DNA from: Chloroflexota bacterium
Lineage (GTDB): Bacteria > Chloroflexota > Anaerolineae > Aggregatilineales > UBA2796
Length of the DNA: 43,493 nt
Assembly: GCA_021325095.1 (NCBI GenBank)
Contig: JAJPHV010000009.1
Coordinates: 1-43,493 of the forward strand
Direction: 5' to 3'
Part shown: positions 8,725 to 16,926 of the stretch, in pieces
Layout: every line of letters starts with the position of its first letter
How positions within the stretch are numbered: position 1 is the stretch's first letter
Program-made: the position numbers and the translations under genes
Notes under the pieces: generated by a model
What the model saw: the letters and a program-made list of their open reading frames with translations, nothing else
What the model was told of the DNA's origin: nothing
Databases searched by the model: none

Positions 8725-8792
8725 TGCCGCGTTGCACATCGCTGCCGATAGGCATGGCCGTTCGCCCCGGCGTAACAGCAGGAGCAGAGAGT

Positions 8793-9719
8793 TTGAAACG
8801 TTTTCTGACGTGCCTGACGTGCGTTATGACCATTGCATCGCTCTCCGTGAGTGCGTGCGCCAGCATACCAGCCACCCAGACCCTTGCACCGGGGGGCACG
8901 ACCAGCACTGTCCAGCAGGGACAACCCGCAACCAAAGAACCGATTGCAGCGCTCGTCAACGGGCAGAGCATTCCGCTGGCGGCGCTCGAACGTGAAGTCA
9001 CGCGCCGCCTCGACGGTATCCGCAGCGTGGGCGATCCGCTGCCTGCCGATCAGGCGGCCTTCCGCCTGGCGGTGCTGGATTCGATGATCGACCAGATGTT
9101 GATCGAGCAGGCCGCTGCCATCCAGGGCGTGAAGGTAACGGATGCCGACGTAGACAACGAAGTGCAGGCCAATATCAAGATCGCGGGCAGCCAGGAGAAG
9201 TGGCAGGCCCAGCTTGCCGCCGACCACATGAGCGAGGCCGACTACCGGGCCGGAATCCGTTCGGCGCTGATCACACAGAAGATGCGCGACATCGTGACAT
9301 CGGGCATCGGCAATACGGCGGAGCAGGTGCACGCCCGGCACATTCTGGTAGCGGACGAAGCGACAGCCAGGCAAATTGAGGACAAGTTGAAGGCGGGCGG
9401 CGATTTTGCACAGCTTGCCGCCCAGTATTCGCTGGACGTGACGACCAAGCAGACGGGCGGCGACCTGGGCTGGTTTTCGCGTGGGCAATTGCTTCAAAAA
9501 AGTGTCGAGGATTCGGCCTTTGCGCTGGCCGCCAACCAGATCAGCGCTCCGGTAAAAAGTGATCTGGGCTATCATATTATCCAGACGCTGGAACGAGTCA
9601 AAGATCGGCCTATCGATGCGCAGACGCGCTATCGGCTGACCGAGGAAGCGTTCGAGCGCTGGATTCAGAGTTTGGTGAAGGGCGCCCACATAGAGAAATT
9701 CCCGAACGGGCGAGCCTGA
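8793..9719 (+). CDS. PrsA/SurA-like peptidyl-prolyl isomerase lipoprotein
   Basis: 308 residues. The N-terminus [22 protein letters not shown] is a lipoprotein signal with lipobox VSAC, giving a lipidated Cys22. A SurA_N-like chaperone region follows ([34 protein letters not shown]). The parvulin rotamase domain comes next ([44 protein letters not shown]). It would help exported proteins to fold outside the cytoplasmic membrane by isomerising prolyl bonds. TTG 8793 is preceded by AGGAG (8780-8784) at 8 bases and gives a proper signal peptide; longer in-frame starts upstream do not. Two Thr/Pro-rich membrane proteins follow on the same strand, 38 bases on. Confidence 0.92.
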   Translation: MKRFLTCLTCVMTIASLSVSACASIPATQTLAPGGTTSTVQQGQPATKEPIAALVNGQSIPLAALEREVTRRLDGIRSVGDPLPADQAAFRLAVLDSMIDQMLIEQAAAIQGVKVTDADVDNEVQANIKIAGSQEKWQAQLAADHMSEADYRAGIRSALITQKMRDIVTSGIGNTAEQVHARHILVADEATARQIEDKLKAGGDFAQLAAQYSLDVTTKQTGGDLGWFSRGQLLQKSVEDSAFALAANQISAPVKSDLGYHIIQTLERVKDRPIDAQTRYRLTEEAFERWIQSLVKGAHIEKFPNGRA

Positions 9720-9757
9720 GACGCGCGGCGCATAGCCATACACTGGGGGAAAAGATT

Positions 9758-10576
9758 ATGGGCCGAGGTTCTGCAGGGTGTCTCAACTTAATTACGCTCG
9801 TGTTCCTGATACTCACCCTCGTAGTTATTCTGGCCGTCGGTGGAATGCTGTTCAACGTCGTGCCTGTCCCGCTCGCCTTCCGCCCGATGACGGCCACCCT
9901 GCCGCCGACGGCATTCTTCCCAACCGAAACTCGCACGCCCATCCCAAGCCCCACCGACACGCCAACCCGCACCAATACGCCAACCCGCACCCCAACGCCG
10001 CGCCCGCCGACGGCCACGCCGACGCAGACACCGACCATCACCGACACGCCGACCAACACAACCACGCCTTTGCCGCCGACGGCCACTGCAACACTAACGC
10101 AGACGCCGACCAACACCAAGCCACCGACAGCAACGCGCACGCCGACGCGCACCAGGGTTCCGACCCGCACCAAAGCGCCCACCCAGCCGATCACGCCCAC
10201 GCAGGCGCCAGCCTTCACGGTGCTGCCGCCCTCGCCCTCACTGACCTCAAACTTCGTCAATCCGGGTGCAGGCTGCAACTTCATGGGCATCGGCGGGCAG
10301 GTCTACGACATGAACAACCAGCCGCTGCCGGGCATCCAGATCAGCGTCACGTCGGATACGGGATTCAACCAGACGACCATCTCCGGTTCCAATACGACGA
10401 TGGGCCAGTCAGGGTGGCTCATCCAGGTCGATACGAAAGTCAGCCCGATCACCTACATCGTGGAACTGAAAAGCCCGCAGGGCGTGTCGCTGTCCAACAA
10501 GGTCAGGGTTTCTTTCCCTGGCACCTGCGAGCAAAACCTGGCGCTCATCAACTTCAAGCAGGGGCGGCCATTCTAA
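9758..10576 (+). CDS. Membrane-anchored Thr-Pro stalk protein with Ig-like C-terminal domain (paralogue 1)
   Basis: 272 residues. One membrane helix (about 9-34) follows a short cytoplasmic start. Residues 43-165 are a Thr/Pro/Arg stalk of TPT-type repeats, a pattern common in Chloroflexota surface proteins. The last 100 residues form a compact beta-rich domain ([49 protein letters not shown]) resembling carboxypeptidase-regulatory-like folds. It has a Cys near each end that could pair. The C-terminal domain aligns by eye with that of the next protein. The ATG is preceded by a GGGGGA ribosome site. It is probably in an operon with the genes up to the KaiC-like ATPase. Function unknown; display of the C-terminal domain outside the cell is inferred. 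Confidence 0.8.
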   Translation: MGRGSAGCLNLITLVFLILTLVVILAVGGMLFNVVPVPLAFRPMTATLPPTAFFPTETRTPIPSPTDTPTRTNTPTRTPTPRPPTATPTQTPTITDTPTNTTTPLPPTATATLTQTPTNTKPPTATRTPTRTRVPTRTKAPTQPITPTQAPAFTVLPPSPSLTSNFVNPGAGCNFMGIGGQVYDMNNQPLPGIQISVTSDTGFNQTTISGSNTTMGQSGWLIQVDTKVSPITYIVELKSPQGVSLSNKVRVSFPGTCEQNLALINFKQGRPF

Positions 10577-10579
10577 GCC

Positions 10580-11599
10580 ATGACCGACCAGGGGCCTGAC
10601 GACAGCCTGCCCGGCAAACCGAGCGACGTGCCCGATTGGTTCGCTACGTCGGAGGAGTCGTCGCCGGTGGTCAACGAGGCCCCGGACGAGGAGCCGAGCG
10701 TGCCTGCGCCACCCGCCGACGAGGAGTCAGACCGGATCGAGGCGGAACAGGACGAGGAAGCTGGCGACGAGTACGATGAGCCTGACGAGGAAGTCGAGGA
10801 AGCGCTGCCGCCACCACCACCGGTCCGAACCCGCCGCCGGCGTCCCGGCGGGCAGCCCACCGTCGTCACCGTCGCACCGAGCGGGCGGGGCTACGCCTGC
10901 GCGGACGTGATCACGGCGATCTTCCTGCTGCTGACGATCCTGGTGATCTCGGCCACGATCCTGTTGCTTGCCAACCCGCGTTCGGCGCTGAATCCGCTGC
11001 AACCGCCGACCTACCCGGCCATCCTGGTGCTGGCGACGGAATTGCCCACCAACACGCCCACGCAGACCTTCACGCCGGAGCCAGCCACACCGACGCCGAT
11101 TCCGAGCGCCACGCCCACCCACACGCTCACACCGACGCCCACCGTCACGAATACGCCCGTCGTCGGTGGCGGCGCGCAGCCGACGCTCACGCAGACCGTT
11201 CGCAGCGCGCCCACCGAGCCGCCCTTCACACTCTCGCCGTTCCCCTTCACGGTCAAGCCACTCAGATATACGGCGAACACCACCCAGGACGGCTGCCAGT
11301 GGCAAAGTATCGCCGGTTCCGTGGTGGATATGGCAAATAAACCGATCAAAGGGCTGGCGATCCGCGTGACAGGCAGCAACGGCAACATCGACGAAGTGCA
11401 TTATTCGGGCACGGAAGCGCGGTTTGGCGAGGGCGGCTTTGAGGTCTTCCTGGGGGCAACCCCGCGCGAAGATGAGTACACCATCCAACTGCTGGGGCGG
11501 ACGGGCGCGCCGATCTCGGACGCCATCAACATCAAGACCAAAGCAAGCTGCGACCAGAACGTGGTCATTGTTAGCTTTACTCAGAATCACCCGTATTGA
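10580..11599 (+). CDS. Membrane-anchored Thr-Pro stalk protein with acidic cytoplasmic tail (paralogue 2)
   Basis: 339 residues, starting 3 bases after the stop of paralogue 1. Residues 1-90 are strongly acidic (EEVEEALPPPPPVRTRRRR), ending in a basic Arg patch just before the membrane helix (about 109-133), as expected for a cytoplasmic N-terminus. A Thr/Pro stalk follows (about 150-220). The C-terminal domain is the same kind as its neighbour's: GCQWQSIAGSVVDMANKPIKG, then GTEARFGEGGFEVFL, then CDQNVVIVSFTQNHPY. The Cys pair and the final FTQ/FKQ motif are conserved between them. A tandem duplication followed by gain of the acidic tail is the simplest history. The tail could contact a cytoplasmic partner. 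Function unknown. Confidence 0.8.
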   Translation: MTDQGPDDSLPGKPSDVPDWFATSEESSPVVNEAPDEEPSVPAPPADEESDRIEAEQDEEAGDEYDEPDEEVEEALPPPPPVRTRRRRPGGQPTVVTVAPSGRGYACADVITAIFLLLTILVISATILLLANPRSALNPLQPPTYPAILVLATELPTNTPTQTFTPEPATPTPIPSATPTHTLTPTPTVTNTPVVGGGAQPTLTQTVRSAPTEPPFTLSPFPFTVKPLRYTANTTQDGCQWQSIAGSVVDMANKPIKGLAIRVTGSNGNIDEVHYSGTEARFGEGGFEVFLGATPREDEYTIQLLGRTGAPISDAINIKTKASCDQNVVIVSFTQNHPY

Positions 11600-11614
11600 C
11601 CAAGGGGGTCGGGC

Positions 11615-11749
11615 ATGAACAATAACCAGCCAGGATGCGGATGCCTTTTCATGCTGCTGCTGGTGTTGCCATTTGCGCTCATTCTGGCGCTGGTCCTGAT
11701 CGGCCCGACTGTCGGCAATGTTTTTAGCAACATTGTTACCACAATATGA
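11615..11749 (+). CDS. 44-residue single-span membrane protein
   Basis: A short frame of 44 codons (MNNNQPGCGCLFMLLLVLPF... ending NIVTTI) with a CGC motif directly before one strong hydrophobic helix (residues 11-30). Its ATG is preceded by AAGGGGG at a good distance. It lies 15 bases after paralogue 2 and 16 bases before the KaiC-like ATPase, so it fits an operon. The N-terminal part echoes the GCLNL start of paralogue 1. No family recognised. The tight spacing and ribosome site make it likely to be real. Confidence 0.65.
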   Translation: MNNNQPGCGCLFMLLLVLPFALILALVLIGPTVGNVFSNIVTTI

Positions 11750-11765
11750 GAACCCGGAGAGCGCA

Positions 11766-12524
11766 ATGACCGCTGAATCACGAGTCACGACCGGGATCGC
11801 CGGGCTGGATGCCATGCTGCATGGCGGATTCATACCAGAATCGGCGGTGCTGGTGCGCGGCGCGCCAGGCACAGGCAAGACGACGCTGGCCTTTCATTAT
11901 GTGATGGAGGGAGCCAGGCGCGGCGAGCGCTGCCTGTTCGTTTCGTTCGAGGAATTCCCCAAATCGCTGTACAGCGATGCCGCTTCGGTGGGCTGCAACC
12001 TGGCTGATTACGAGGCCAACGGCTGGCTGCACATGGTCTTTACGTCACCGCTGGTCTTGCTGCGCAGCCTGGAAGTGCCCGACAGCCCGCTGATGCAAAC
12101 CTTGATGACCCACGACATCCGCCGGGTGGTGGTGGACAGCCTGACGCACTTCACGCGCCTGACCAACGACAGCCTTGAACTGCGCCGCATCTACAACTCG
12201 GTCATCAATGCTTTCCGGCGCGAGGGCGTGACGGCCCTGTTCCTGGGCGAGGAGATGCGCTCAGATTTCACCGCCGAAGAAAAAGGGCGATTGTCTTTCA
12301 TCGTGGATTGCATCGTGATGATGCGTTACCTGGAAATCGAGAGCGCCATTCAGCGCGCGATCCTGGTGCTGAAGATGCGATCCAGCGACCACGATAAGGC
12401 CATTCACAGCTACACTATTGGCGTAAACGGGATCAGCGTTGGGGAGCCGCTCGAAGGCCGGATCGGGCTGTTGAGCGGCCTGTCGAGGCACACGTTGATC
12501 TCGACGGTGCAGACGGCGCGCTAG
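11766..12524 (+). CDS. KaiC/RAD55-like RecA-fold ATPase
   Basis: 253 residues with a single RecA-type domain. Walker A is GAPGTGKT at 32-39, and a Walker B-like strand (IRRVVVDSLTHF) occurs about 90 residues later. The opening TTGIAGLDAMLHGGFIPES is typical of KaiC, RadA and GvpD-like proteins, and the FVSFEEFP segment carries a pair of acidic residues as in KaiC. Single-domain KaiC homologues are common in Chloroflexota and Archaea and usually serve signalling or regulation rather than circadian timing; no kaiA or kaiB is present here. ATG 11766 has GGAGAG upstream. It follows the 44-residue membrane protein by 16 bases and precedes rsmI by 20. Confidence 0.85.
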   Translation: MTAESRVTTGIAGLDAMLHGGFIPESAVLVRGAPGTGKTTLAFHYVMEGARRGERCLFVSFEEFPKSLYSDAASVGCNLADYEANGWLHMVFTSPLVLLRSLEVPDSPLMQTLMTHDIRRVVVDSLTHFTRLTNDSLELRRIYNSVINAFRREGVTALFLGEEMRSDFTAEEKGRLSFIVDCIVMMRYLEIESAIQRAILVLKMRSSDHDKAIHSYTIGVNGISVGEPLEGRIGLLSGLSRHTLISTVQTAR

Positions 12525-12534
12525 GGGCGCGCCG
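12514..12534. repeat. GC-rich inverted repeat across the KaiC-like gene stop
   Basis: CGGCGCGC (12514-12521) and GCGCGCCG (12527-12534) form a perfect 8-bp stem with loop TAGGG, which contains the stop codon. No U run follows. It may stabilise the mRNA end or reduce read-through into rsmI. Confidence 0.4.
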
Positions 12535-12544
12535 CACGGACGCC

Positions 12545-13360
12545 TTGAAGCGCCTGTACATTGTGCCGACGCCTATCGGCAACCTGGAAGACATCACCCT
12601 CCGCGCGCTGCGTATCCTGCGCGAAGTGCGGTTGATCGCTGCTGAGGATACCCGTACCACGCGCAAGCTGCTCGATCACTATCAGATCAAGACGCCGCTC
12701 ACCTCGTACCACGAACACAATAAGCTGACGAAGCTGGACGCCATCCTCGACGCACTGACGGCGGGCGACGTGGCGCTGGTGTCCGATGCTGGAACACCCG
12801 GCATTTCCGATCCGGGTTTTGAGCTGATCCGTGAGGCAATTGCCCGCGAGATCGAGATCGTGCCGCTGCCCGGCCCATCGGCCATCGTTACGGCGCTGGT
12901 GGCGTCGGGCTTGCCGACGGACAGTTACGTTTACCTGGGTTTTTTGCCGCGCAAAGCCAAAGCGCTGCGCGAGGCGCTGTCTGAAGTGGCACACGAACGC
13001 CGGACGCTGGTCGCCTATGAAAGCCCGAACCGGCTGGTCGAAACGCTGTCGGCCATTCTCGAAACGTTGGGGGATCGGCCCGTCGCTGTCGCGCGCGAAC
13101 TGACCAAGATTTACGAGGAAATCCGGCGTGGCCCGGCCAGCGTCGTCCTGGCACACTACCGGGAACACGAGCCGCGCGGCGAAATCACACTGGTCATCGG
13201 CGGCGCGCCAGAGCAGATCGACGATCACCCCTGGGACGAGGAACGGGTACGCGCGGCCCTACAGGCGCGGCTGGATGCCGGCGAGTCGCGCCGCCAGGCA
13301 GCCAAAGCGGTGGCGGCGCTCTCCGGGTGGGACAGCCGGGCTATCTACGACCTGCAATAG
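12545..13360 (+). CDS. rsmI: 16S rRNA (cytidine-1402 2'-O)-methyltransferase RsmI
   Basis: 271 residues, the normal length. RsmI uses S-adenosylmethionine to 2'-O-methylate C1402 in the decoding centre of the small ribosomal subunit. Family motifs run in order: VPTPIGNLEDITLRAL at the start, AEDTRTTRKLL near 33, SYHEHN near 59, SDAGTPGISDPG near 80 and PLPGPSAIVTALVASGLP near 103. Later come AYESPNRL and ARELTKIYEE. The C-terminal helices (residues 230-271) match the small RsmI tail domain. The start is TTG 12545, at the exact family N-terminus, with only a weak GGA upstream. It ends 24 bases from the convergent aminotransferase gene. Confidence 0.97.
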   Translation: MKRLYIVPTPIGNLEDITLRALRILREVRLIAAEDTRTTRKLLDHYQIKTPLTSYHEHNKLTKLDAILDALTAGDVALVSDAGTPGISDPGFELIREAIAREIEIVPLPGPSAIVTALVASGLPTDSYVYLGFLPRKAKALREALSEVAHERRTLVAYESPNRLVETLSAILETLGDRPVAVARELTKIYEEIRRGPASVVLAHYREHEPRGEITLVIGGAPEQIDDHPWDEERVRAALQARLDAGESRRQAAKAVAALSGWDSRAIYDLQ

Positions 13361-13384
13361 CGGATTAGCGATCTGCGGTCTTCC

Positions 13385-14617
13385 TCACTGCGCCGCGACA
13401 GGGTGGAGCTGCTGTTGTTCTGAAATGACTTCTCCGAGCCGCCGCACGCCTTCGCGGATTTTGTCCGGCGGCATACACGAGAAATTCAGCCGCATCGAGT
13501 CCGCGCCGCGCCCGTCGAAGAAGAACGAGTCGCCGGAGACAAACGCAACGTTCTTCTTGAGGGCCTCCCTCATCAAGCTGGTGGTGTTGAGTCCGCACAA
13601 CAGCGTGAGCCAGATGAACAGGCCGCCTGCCGGGTGTGTCCAGGTGGCGCAGTCGCCAACGAAGGTTTCAAGTGACTGAATCATCGTGTCGCGGCGCTCG
13701 CGGTACAGGCTGACCAGTTTGGGCAGATTGGCATCGACCACACCGTTAGCCAGCAGTTCCACCGCGATGCATTGAGTCAATGTGCTGCTGTGCAGGTCTG
13801 CGCCCTGCTTTGCCAGCGACGCCATGCGGATCGCTTCTGTCGGCGCGAGCATCCAGCCGATGCGCAGGCCAGGAGCCATGACCTTTGAGAATGTGCCAAG
13901 ATGGATGATGCGGCCTGCGGCGTTCCAGTCTGCGCCGAGCATCTGGGCTTCGATTTCGACCAGCGCCGGGATGTCCTGGCCTGAATAGCGCAGCGCCCGG
14001 TACGGGTCGTCCTCGATGAGCAGGAACTTGTGGCGATGGGCCAGAGCAACGGCCTCCTGACGGCGTTCGGCGCAGAGTGTGATGCCTGCCGGGTTCTGGA
14101 AATTGGGCAGGAGGTACAGGAGTTTGATCGGGAGCGAGGTCTCGATCTGATCGATCTGCATCCCATCGTGATCCGTCGGAACGCTGGCGAAATGCGGGGC
14201 CAACGGACGCCACGCCTGCAAAGCGCCGACGTAGGTAGGTGCTTCGGTCAGGATCAGGTCGCCCTCATCGATGAGCGTCCGGCCCAGCAGATCAAGTCCC
14301 TGCTGGCTGCCCGTCGTGATCATCACGTTGTCCACTGTCGCGGGGACGCCGCGCGCCCGGTACATGGCGGCGATCTGTTCACGGAGCGGCATATAGCCCT
14401 CGGTGGGGGCGTATTGCAGGGCTACGTGGGCATTGGTCGAAAGGATTCGCTCACAGGCTGCCTGGATGGCCTCCACCGGGAAAGTCTCGGCGGCGGGCAG
14501 CCCTCCGGCGAAGGAAATGACTTCGGGGCGGGCGGTGATCTTGAGCAGTTCCCGGATGGCAGAGGCCGACATCCGTCCCGTGCGCGCTGCAAAATGGCTC
14601 GACCAATTGGTAGACAT
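13385..14617 (-). CDS. PLP-dependent aminotransferase, class I/II (LysN/2-aminoadipate type)
   Basis: 410 residues. A fold-type I aminotransferase moving an amino group between an amino acid and a 2-oxo acid using pyridoxal phosphate. The PLP lysine is Lys245 in GTFSKVMAPGLRIGW. Asn175 (NPAG) and Asp203 and Tyr206 (EDDPYRAL) are the usual cofactor contacts, and the substrate-carboxylate Arg is in SMRLNFS near the end. The opening (EVISFAGGLPAAETFP; ALQYAPTEGYMPLRE) is that of the MocR-related group including LysN and 2-aminoadipate aminotransferases. There is no N-terminal GntR domain, so it is an enzyme and not a MocR regulator. The start is ATG 14617 with GGAG upstream. It is divergent from the HTH gene across a 292-base gap containing an 8-bp dyad. 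Confidence 0.93.
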   Translation of the reverse strand: MSTNWSSHFAARTGRMSASAIRELLKITARPEVISFAGGLPAAETFPVEAIQAACERILSTNAHVALQYAPTEGYMPLREQIAAMYRARGVPATVDNVMITTGSQQGLDLLGRTLIDEGDLILTEAPTYVGALQAWRPLAPHFASVPTDHDGMQIDQIETSLPIKLLYLLPNFQNPAGITLCAERRQEAVALAHRHKFLLIEDDPYRALRYSGQDIPALVEIEAQMLGADWNAAGRIIHLGTFSKVMAPGLRIGWMLAPTEAIRMASLAKQGADLHSSTLTQCIAVELLANGVVDANLPKLVSLYRERRDTMIQSLETFVGDCATWTHPAGGLFIWLTLLCGLNTTSLMREALKKNVAFVSGDSFFFDGRGADSMRLNFSCMPPDKIREGVRRLGEVISEQQQLHPVAAQ

Positions 14618-14655
14618 ACGGACTCCATTTCACTGGGAGGTGATTGACAATCTGT

Positions 14656-14675
14656 CGCTTGTCCTATGACAAGCG
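14656..14675. promoter_or_regulatory. Perfect 8-bp dyad upstream of the aminotransferase gene
   Basis: CGCTTGTC (14656-14663) and GACAAGCG (14668-14675) flank CTAT. It lies 39-58 bases upstream of the minus-strand aminotransferase start. Further GACAA words occur at 14646, 14704, 14714 and 14726. The symmetry suggests an operator for a dimeric regulator. Confidence 0.45.
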
Positions 14676-14751
14676 TAACAGAGCCTGAACCTGCCGTAAA
14701 CAGACAATGATAGACAAAACAGGGGGACAAAGATCACGATTTACTTACTCC

Positions 14752-14787
14752 CTGGCCCCCTCTCCGCTTCGCAGCGTGGGGGAACCG
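14752..14787 (+). repeat. Dispersed hairpin repeat, copy 2 (intergenic)
   Basis: Begins with the same 14 bases, CTGGCCCCCTCTCC, as the copy at 3934, then diverges to CGCTTCGCAGCGTGGGGGAA. The arms CCCCCT/GGGGG still allow a hairpin. A dispersed intergenic repeat family is likely. Confidence 0.6.
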
Positions 14788-14855
14788 GCAGGTCGGAACG
14801 TCACTCTTTATTCTGACCGGAGATGAGACAGATCAGGCGAAACGTGCGCGTCGCT

Positions 14856-14885
14856 TTGCGTTGCAGCCGATCAATCCTGTACAAT
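14856..14885 (+). promoter_or_regulatory. Candidate promoter for the HTH gene
   Basis: TTGCGT (14856-14861), an 18-base spacer and TACAAT (14880-14885). Transcription would start near 14892, only about 18 bases before the TTG start at 14910 and just ahead of its GGGGGA ribosome site. Confidence 0.5.
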
Positions 14886-14909
14886 GGGAAGGACAGAGGG
14901 GGAAGACCA

Positions 14910-15506
14910 TTGGCAAAGACGTGGGTCGGCTTGAGCGAGGCCGCCCGGATACTGGGCGTGCACCCGGCAACTGTCCGCGCCTGGGCGGATCGGGGAGATT
15001 TGCCTTCGCAGCGCACGCCGGGCGGCCACCGGCGCTTCCGGCGGGATGACCTGGCGCAATGGATGGCGCACCAGCATTCTGCGTCCTCGATGGAGGCGCA
15101 ACTGGTTGTGCAGAGCGCCATGGGGCGTGCTCGCCTGGAAATCGGGGCGGGCAGCATGGCAAATACCGAATGGTATCAACGGCTGGACGAGAAAGCCCGC
15201 GCCGCGATGAGCCTTCACGGACGCCGCCTGATGGATATCTTGCAGCGCTACCTGGCTTCGACGGAGGGTGCGCTGTCGGAGGCACACCTTACGGGCTTGC
15301 AGTACGGTAAGACCATTCGTAGCCAGCAACTGTCGCTGGCGCAGGCCGTTGAGGGCTTTTTTACCTTCAACGACTTCATTCTGGACGCGATGTTGCAAAT
15401 GGCAGAGGTCAGCCGCCCCGGCGTCGCGCAGAGCGACGCCATCCGCAAGATTTACGCCTTCACCCGCACCGTCATCCTGGCACTGATCGAGGCGTACCAG
15501 GACTGA
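14910..15506 (+). CDS. MerR-like HTH regulator with C-terminal helical (RsbRD_N-like) domain
   Basis: 198 residues. Residues 6-53 are a MerR/excisionase-type winged helix: LSEAARILGVHPATVRAWAD, then the wing TPGGHRRF. The rest (about 85-198) is all-helical and resembles the N-terminal region of RsbR-type stressosome proteins and some histidine kinases (LDILQRYL-like pattern; TIRSQQLSLAQAVEGFFTF). It probably senses a signal through that domain and binds DNA as a dimer. TTG 14910 has GGGGGA about 6 bases upstream and starts directly at the HTH; longer in-frame starts add an unlikely Arg-rich tail. The dyad at 14656-14675 is a possible target. The receiver-domain gene follows after 139 bases. 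Confidence 0.8.
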   Translation: MAKTWVGLSEAARILGVHPATVRAWADRGDLPSQRTPGGHRRFRRDDLAQWMAHQHSASSMEAQLVVQSAMGRARLEIGAGSMANTEWYQRLDEKARAAMSLHGRRLMDILQRYLASTEGALSEAHLTGLQYGKTIRSQQLSLAQAVEGFFTFNDFILDAMLQMAEVSRPGVAQSDAIRKIYAFTRTVILALIEAYQD

Positions 15507-15645
15507 AATACCAGACTGAACCAGAGCGCTCTACAAACATTCCGGGGGAACTCATTGGCTGCTAAGGCACGCCTTCTACCATCAGTGCGAACCGGCGCCC
15601 CGCCATTGGCGGTTTCAGGGGGTGGCGGTTGAGGGAGAGTGAGCG

Positions 15646-16212
15646 ATGTCCACACTTCTGATCGTCGAGGCCGACGCCGAGATTGCTTACCTATACAGGG
15701 CACTGTTCCGGCTGCATCAAATCTTCGTTTGCCCTGATACCCGTGCAGCGATTGAGTTCCTGCACTATCACCGCCCCGATCTGGTCATTACGGATATTCC
15801 ACTGCCGCCAGGGAGAGCACTCCGTTTTCTGAATTACATCCGCTTGCAGTCGGCAATGTGGCATATTCCTGTCATTGGCGTTTCCACCGACGAACTGGTG
15901 CAGCACAGGGCGCACACGATGGGCCTGGACGCTTTCCTGCCCAAGCCGCTCAACATTCCGCACCTGCTGTCCACCGTTCTGCACCTCCTGAACCGGGAGA
16001 AGAGCGCCGGCAATTCTCGGATGCAAGAGGCACTTGACGAGTACCTGGACGCTTACCAGCGCGTCTATGGCCGCTATCCCAACCTGCGCTGGGTCGGCAG
16101 CTACATTATGCTGGGCAAGGAACGTCTGGACGAAGCCCGGCTGAAAGCCGAAACACGCCGCCTGCACGACCAGCGGGCCGAGAGGGAGAACCAGGCATTG
16201 GCCGAGACGTGA
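15646..16212 (+). CDS. Response-regulator receiver-domain protein
   Basis: 188 residues. Residues 1-118 form a CheY-like receiver: acidic residues Glu8 and Asp10, phospho-acceptor Asp50 (DLVITDIP), Ser80 (IGVST) and Lys100-Pro (LPKPL). The remaining 70 residues are charged, helical and end in KAETRRLHDQRAERENQ. They match no DNA-binding domain I know, so the output is probably protein contact rather than transcription. No histidine kinase is encoded next to it. The upstream HTH gene on the same strand may be related in function. A GAGGGAGAG ribosome site precedes the ATG. The gene converges with the Ser-rich membrane protein gene, 8 bases away. Confidence 0.85.
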   Translation: MSTLLIVEADAEIAYLYRALFRLHQIFVCPDTRAAIEFLHYHRPDLVITDIPLPPGRALRFLNYIRLQSAMWHIPVIGVSTDELVQHRAHTMGLDAFLPKPLNIPHLLSTVLHLLNREKSAGNSRMQEALDEYLDAYQRVYGRYPNLRWVGSYIMLGKERLDEARLKAETRRLHDQRAERENQALAET

Positions 16213-16220
16213 GTCTGTGG

Positions 16221-16910
16221 CTACTGCTTGCTTTCCGGCGTGCGTGTCGGCGCGGGCAGGGCTGGCGTGCCCGTGCGCGGGATGATGGTCATGGTTGGCA
16301 TGGCCCTGAAGGTGGCATCGTCGGTACGCATGGTGATGAAGTGCCAGCCGCCGCCGACATTGTCATCGGAAGCGATATAAAAGCCTTCCGGGTGGCAGGC
16401 ATTCGGGTAGCTGCCCGGCGTGTAGGCATAGCCCTCAGTATCCGCGAAGTAGCCGCCGGGCCGCGACATCTCCAGCACGTAGACGTAGAACTGATCCACC
16501 GTGCAATAGCCGTAGAGGACTTCTTTGGTGTTGCCGTCGTCCAAACCCGCGTCCGGTGTGCCGACGTGATGGACGGCCCCGTCGCCGACTTTTTTCCACT
16601 CGCTAATGCGGCCATCCAGTGCTGCGTGTAGTTCGGCCAGGTCTTGAGCCGTGATGGCTGCCGTCGTGGCAGTGGCGTTGGCGTTATCGCGCCGCTGGTT
16701 GGCTTTGTTGACCTGATCGCCTATCCAGAACACGGCCAGTATGACCAGAAGGACGCCCAACACGATCAGGCCGAGCATCTGCTGTTCAGGACTGCTCGGC
16801 CCATCGTTATCATAACGGTTGTAAGTGCTCCATGACGAACTGCTGTGCCAGGAAGAACTACCCGAAGAAGAGCTTGAGCCGGCGCTGTCATCGGAATGTC
16901 GTTGGGGCAT
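16221..16910 (-). CDS. Ser-rich single-span membrane protein, unknown function
   Basis: 229 residues. The first 40 are a Ser/Trp/Tyr-rich low-complexity tail (SSSSSGSSSWHSSSSWS), followed by one membrane helix (about 45-65). An outer domain of about 140 residues comes next, containing four Cys-free beta-like stretches around VLYGYCTVDQFYVYVLEM and GGGWHFITM. The C-terminus ends in a short Thr/Pro tail (PALPAPTRTPESKQ), as in other stalk proteins nearby. No family recognised. It starts 16 bases after the stop of the GTPase-like gene on the same strand, so the two are probably co-transcribed and may act together at the membrane. Confidence 0.65.
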   Translation of the reverse strand: MPQRHSDDSAGSSSSSGSSSWHSSSSWSTYNRYDNDGPSSPEQQMLGLIVLGVLLVILAVFWIGDQVNKANQRRDNANATATTAAITAQDLAELHAALDGRISEWKKVGDGAVHHVGTPDAGLDDGNTKEVLYGYCTVDQFYVYVLEMSRPGGYFADTEGYAYTPGSYPNACHPEGFYIASDDNVGGGWHFITMRTDDATFRAMPTMTIIPRTGTPALPAPTRTPESKQ

Positions 16911-16926
16911 AGGGGTAGTGTGTTCC

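Larger units (their letters stand above)
8389..8792. other. 404-base divergent intergenic region
   Basis: This gap separates the minus-strand MFS gene from the plus-strand PPIase lipoprotein gene. It holds a candidate promoter for each (8436-8465 minus, 8696-8724 plus). The PPIase frame stays open through the gap, but nothing in the added peptide looks like protein and the strong ribosome site is at 8780-8784. I see no RNA gene or repeat in the rest. Confidence 0.5.

Noticed and set aside
8295..8792. A longer start for the PPIase lipoprotein
   Set aside because: The extra 166 residues are Arg-rich and would bury the lipoprotein signal. TTG 8793 has a well-spaced AGGAG and an intact lipobox.
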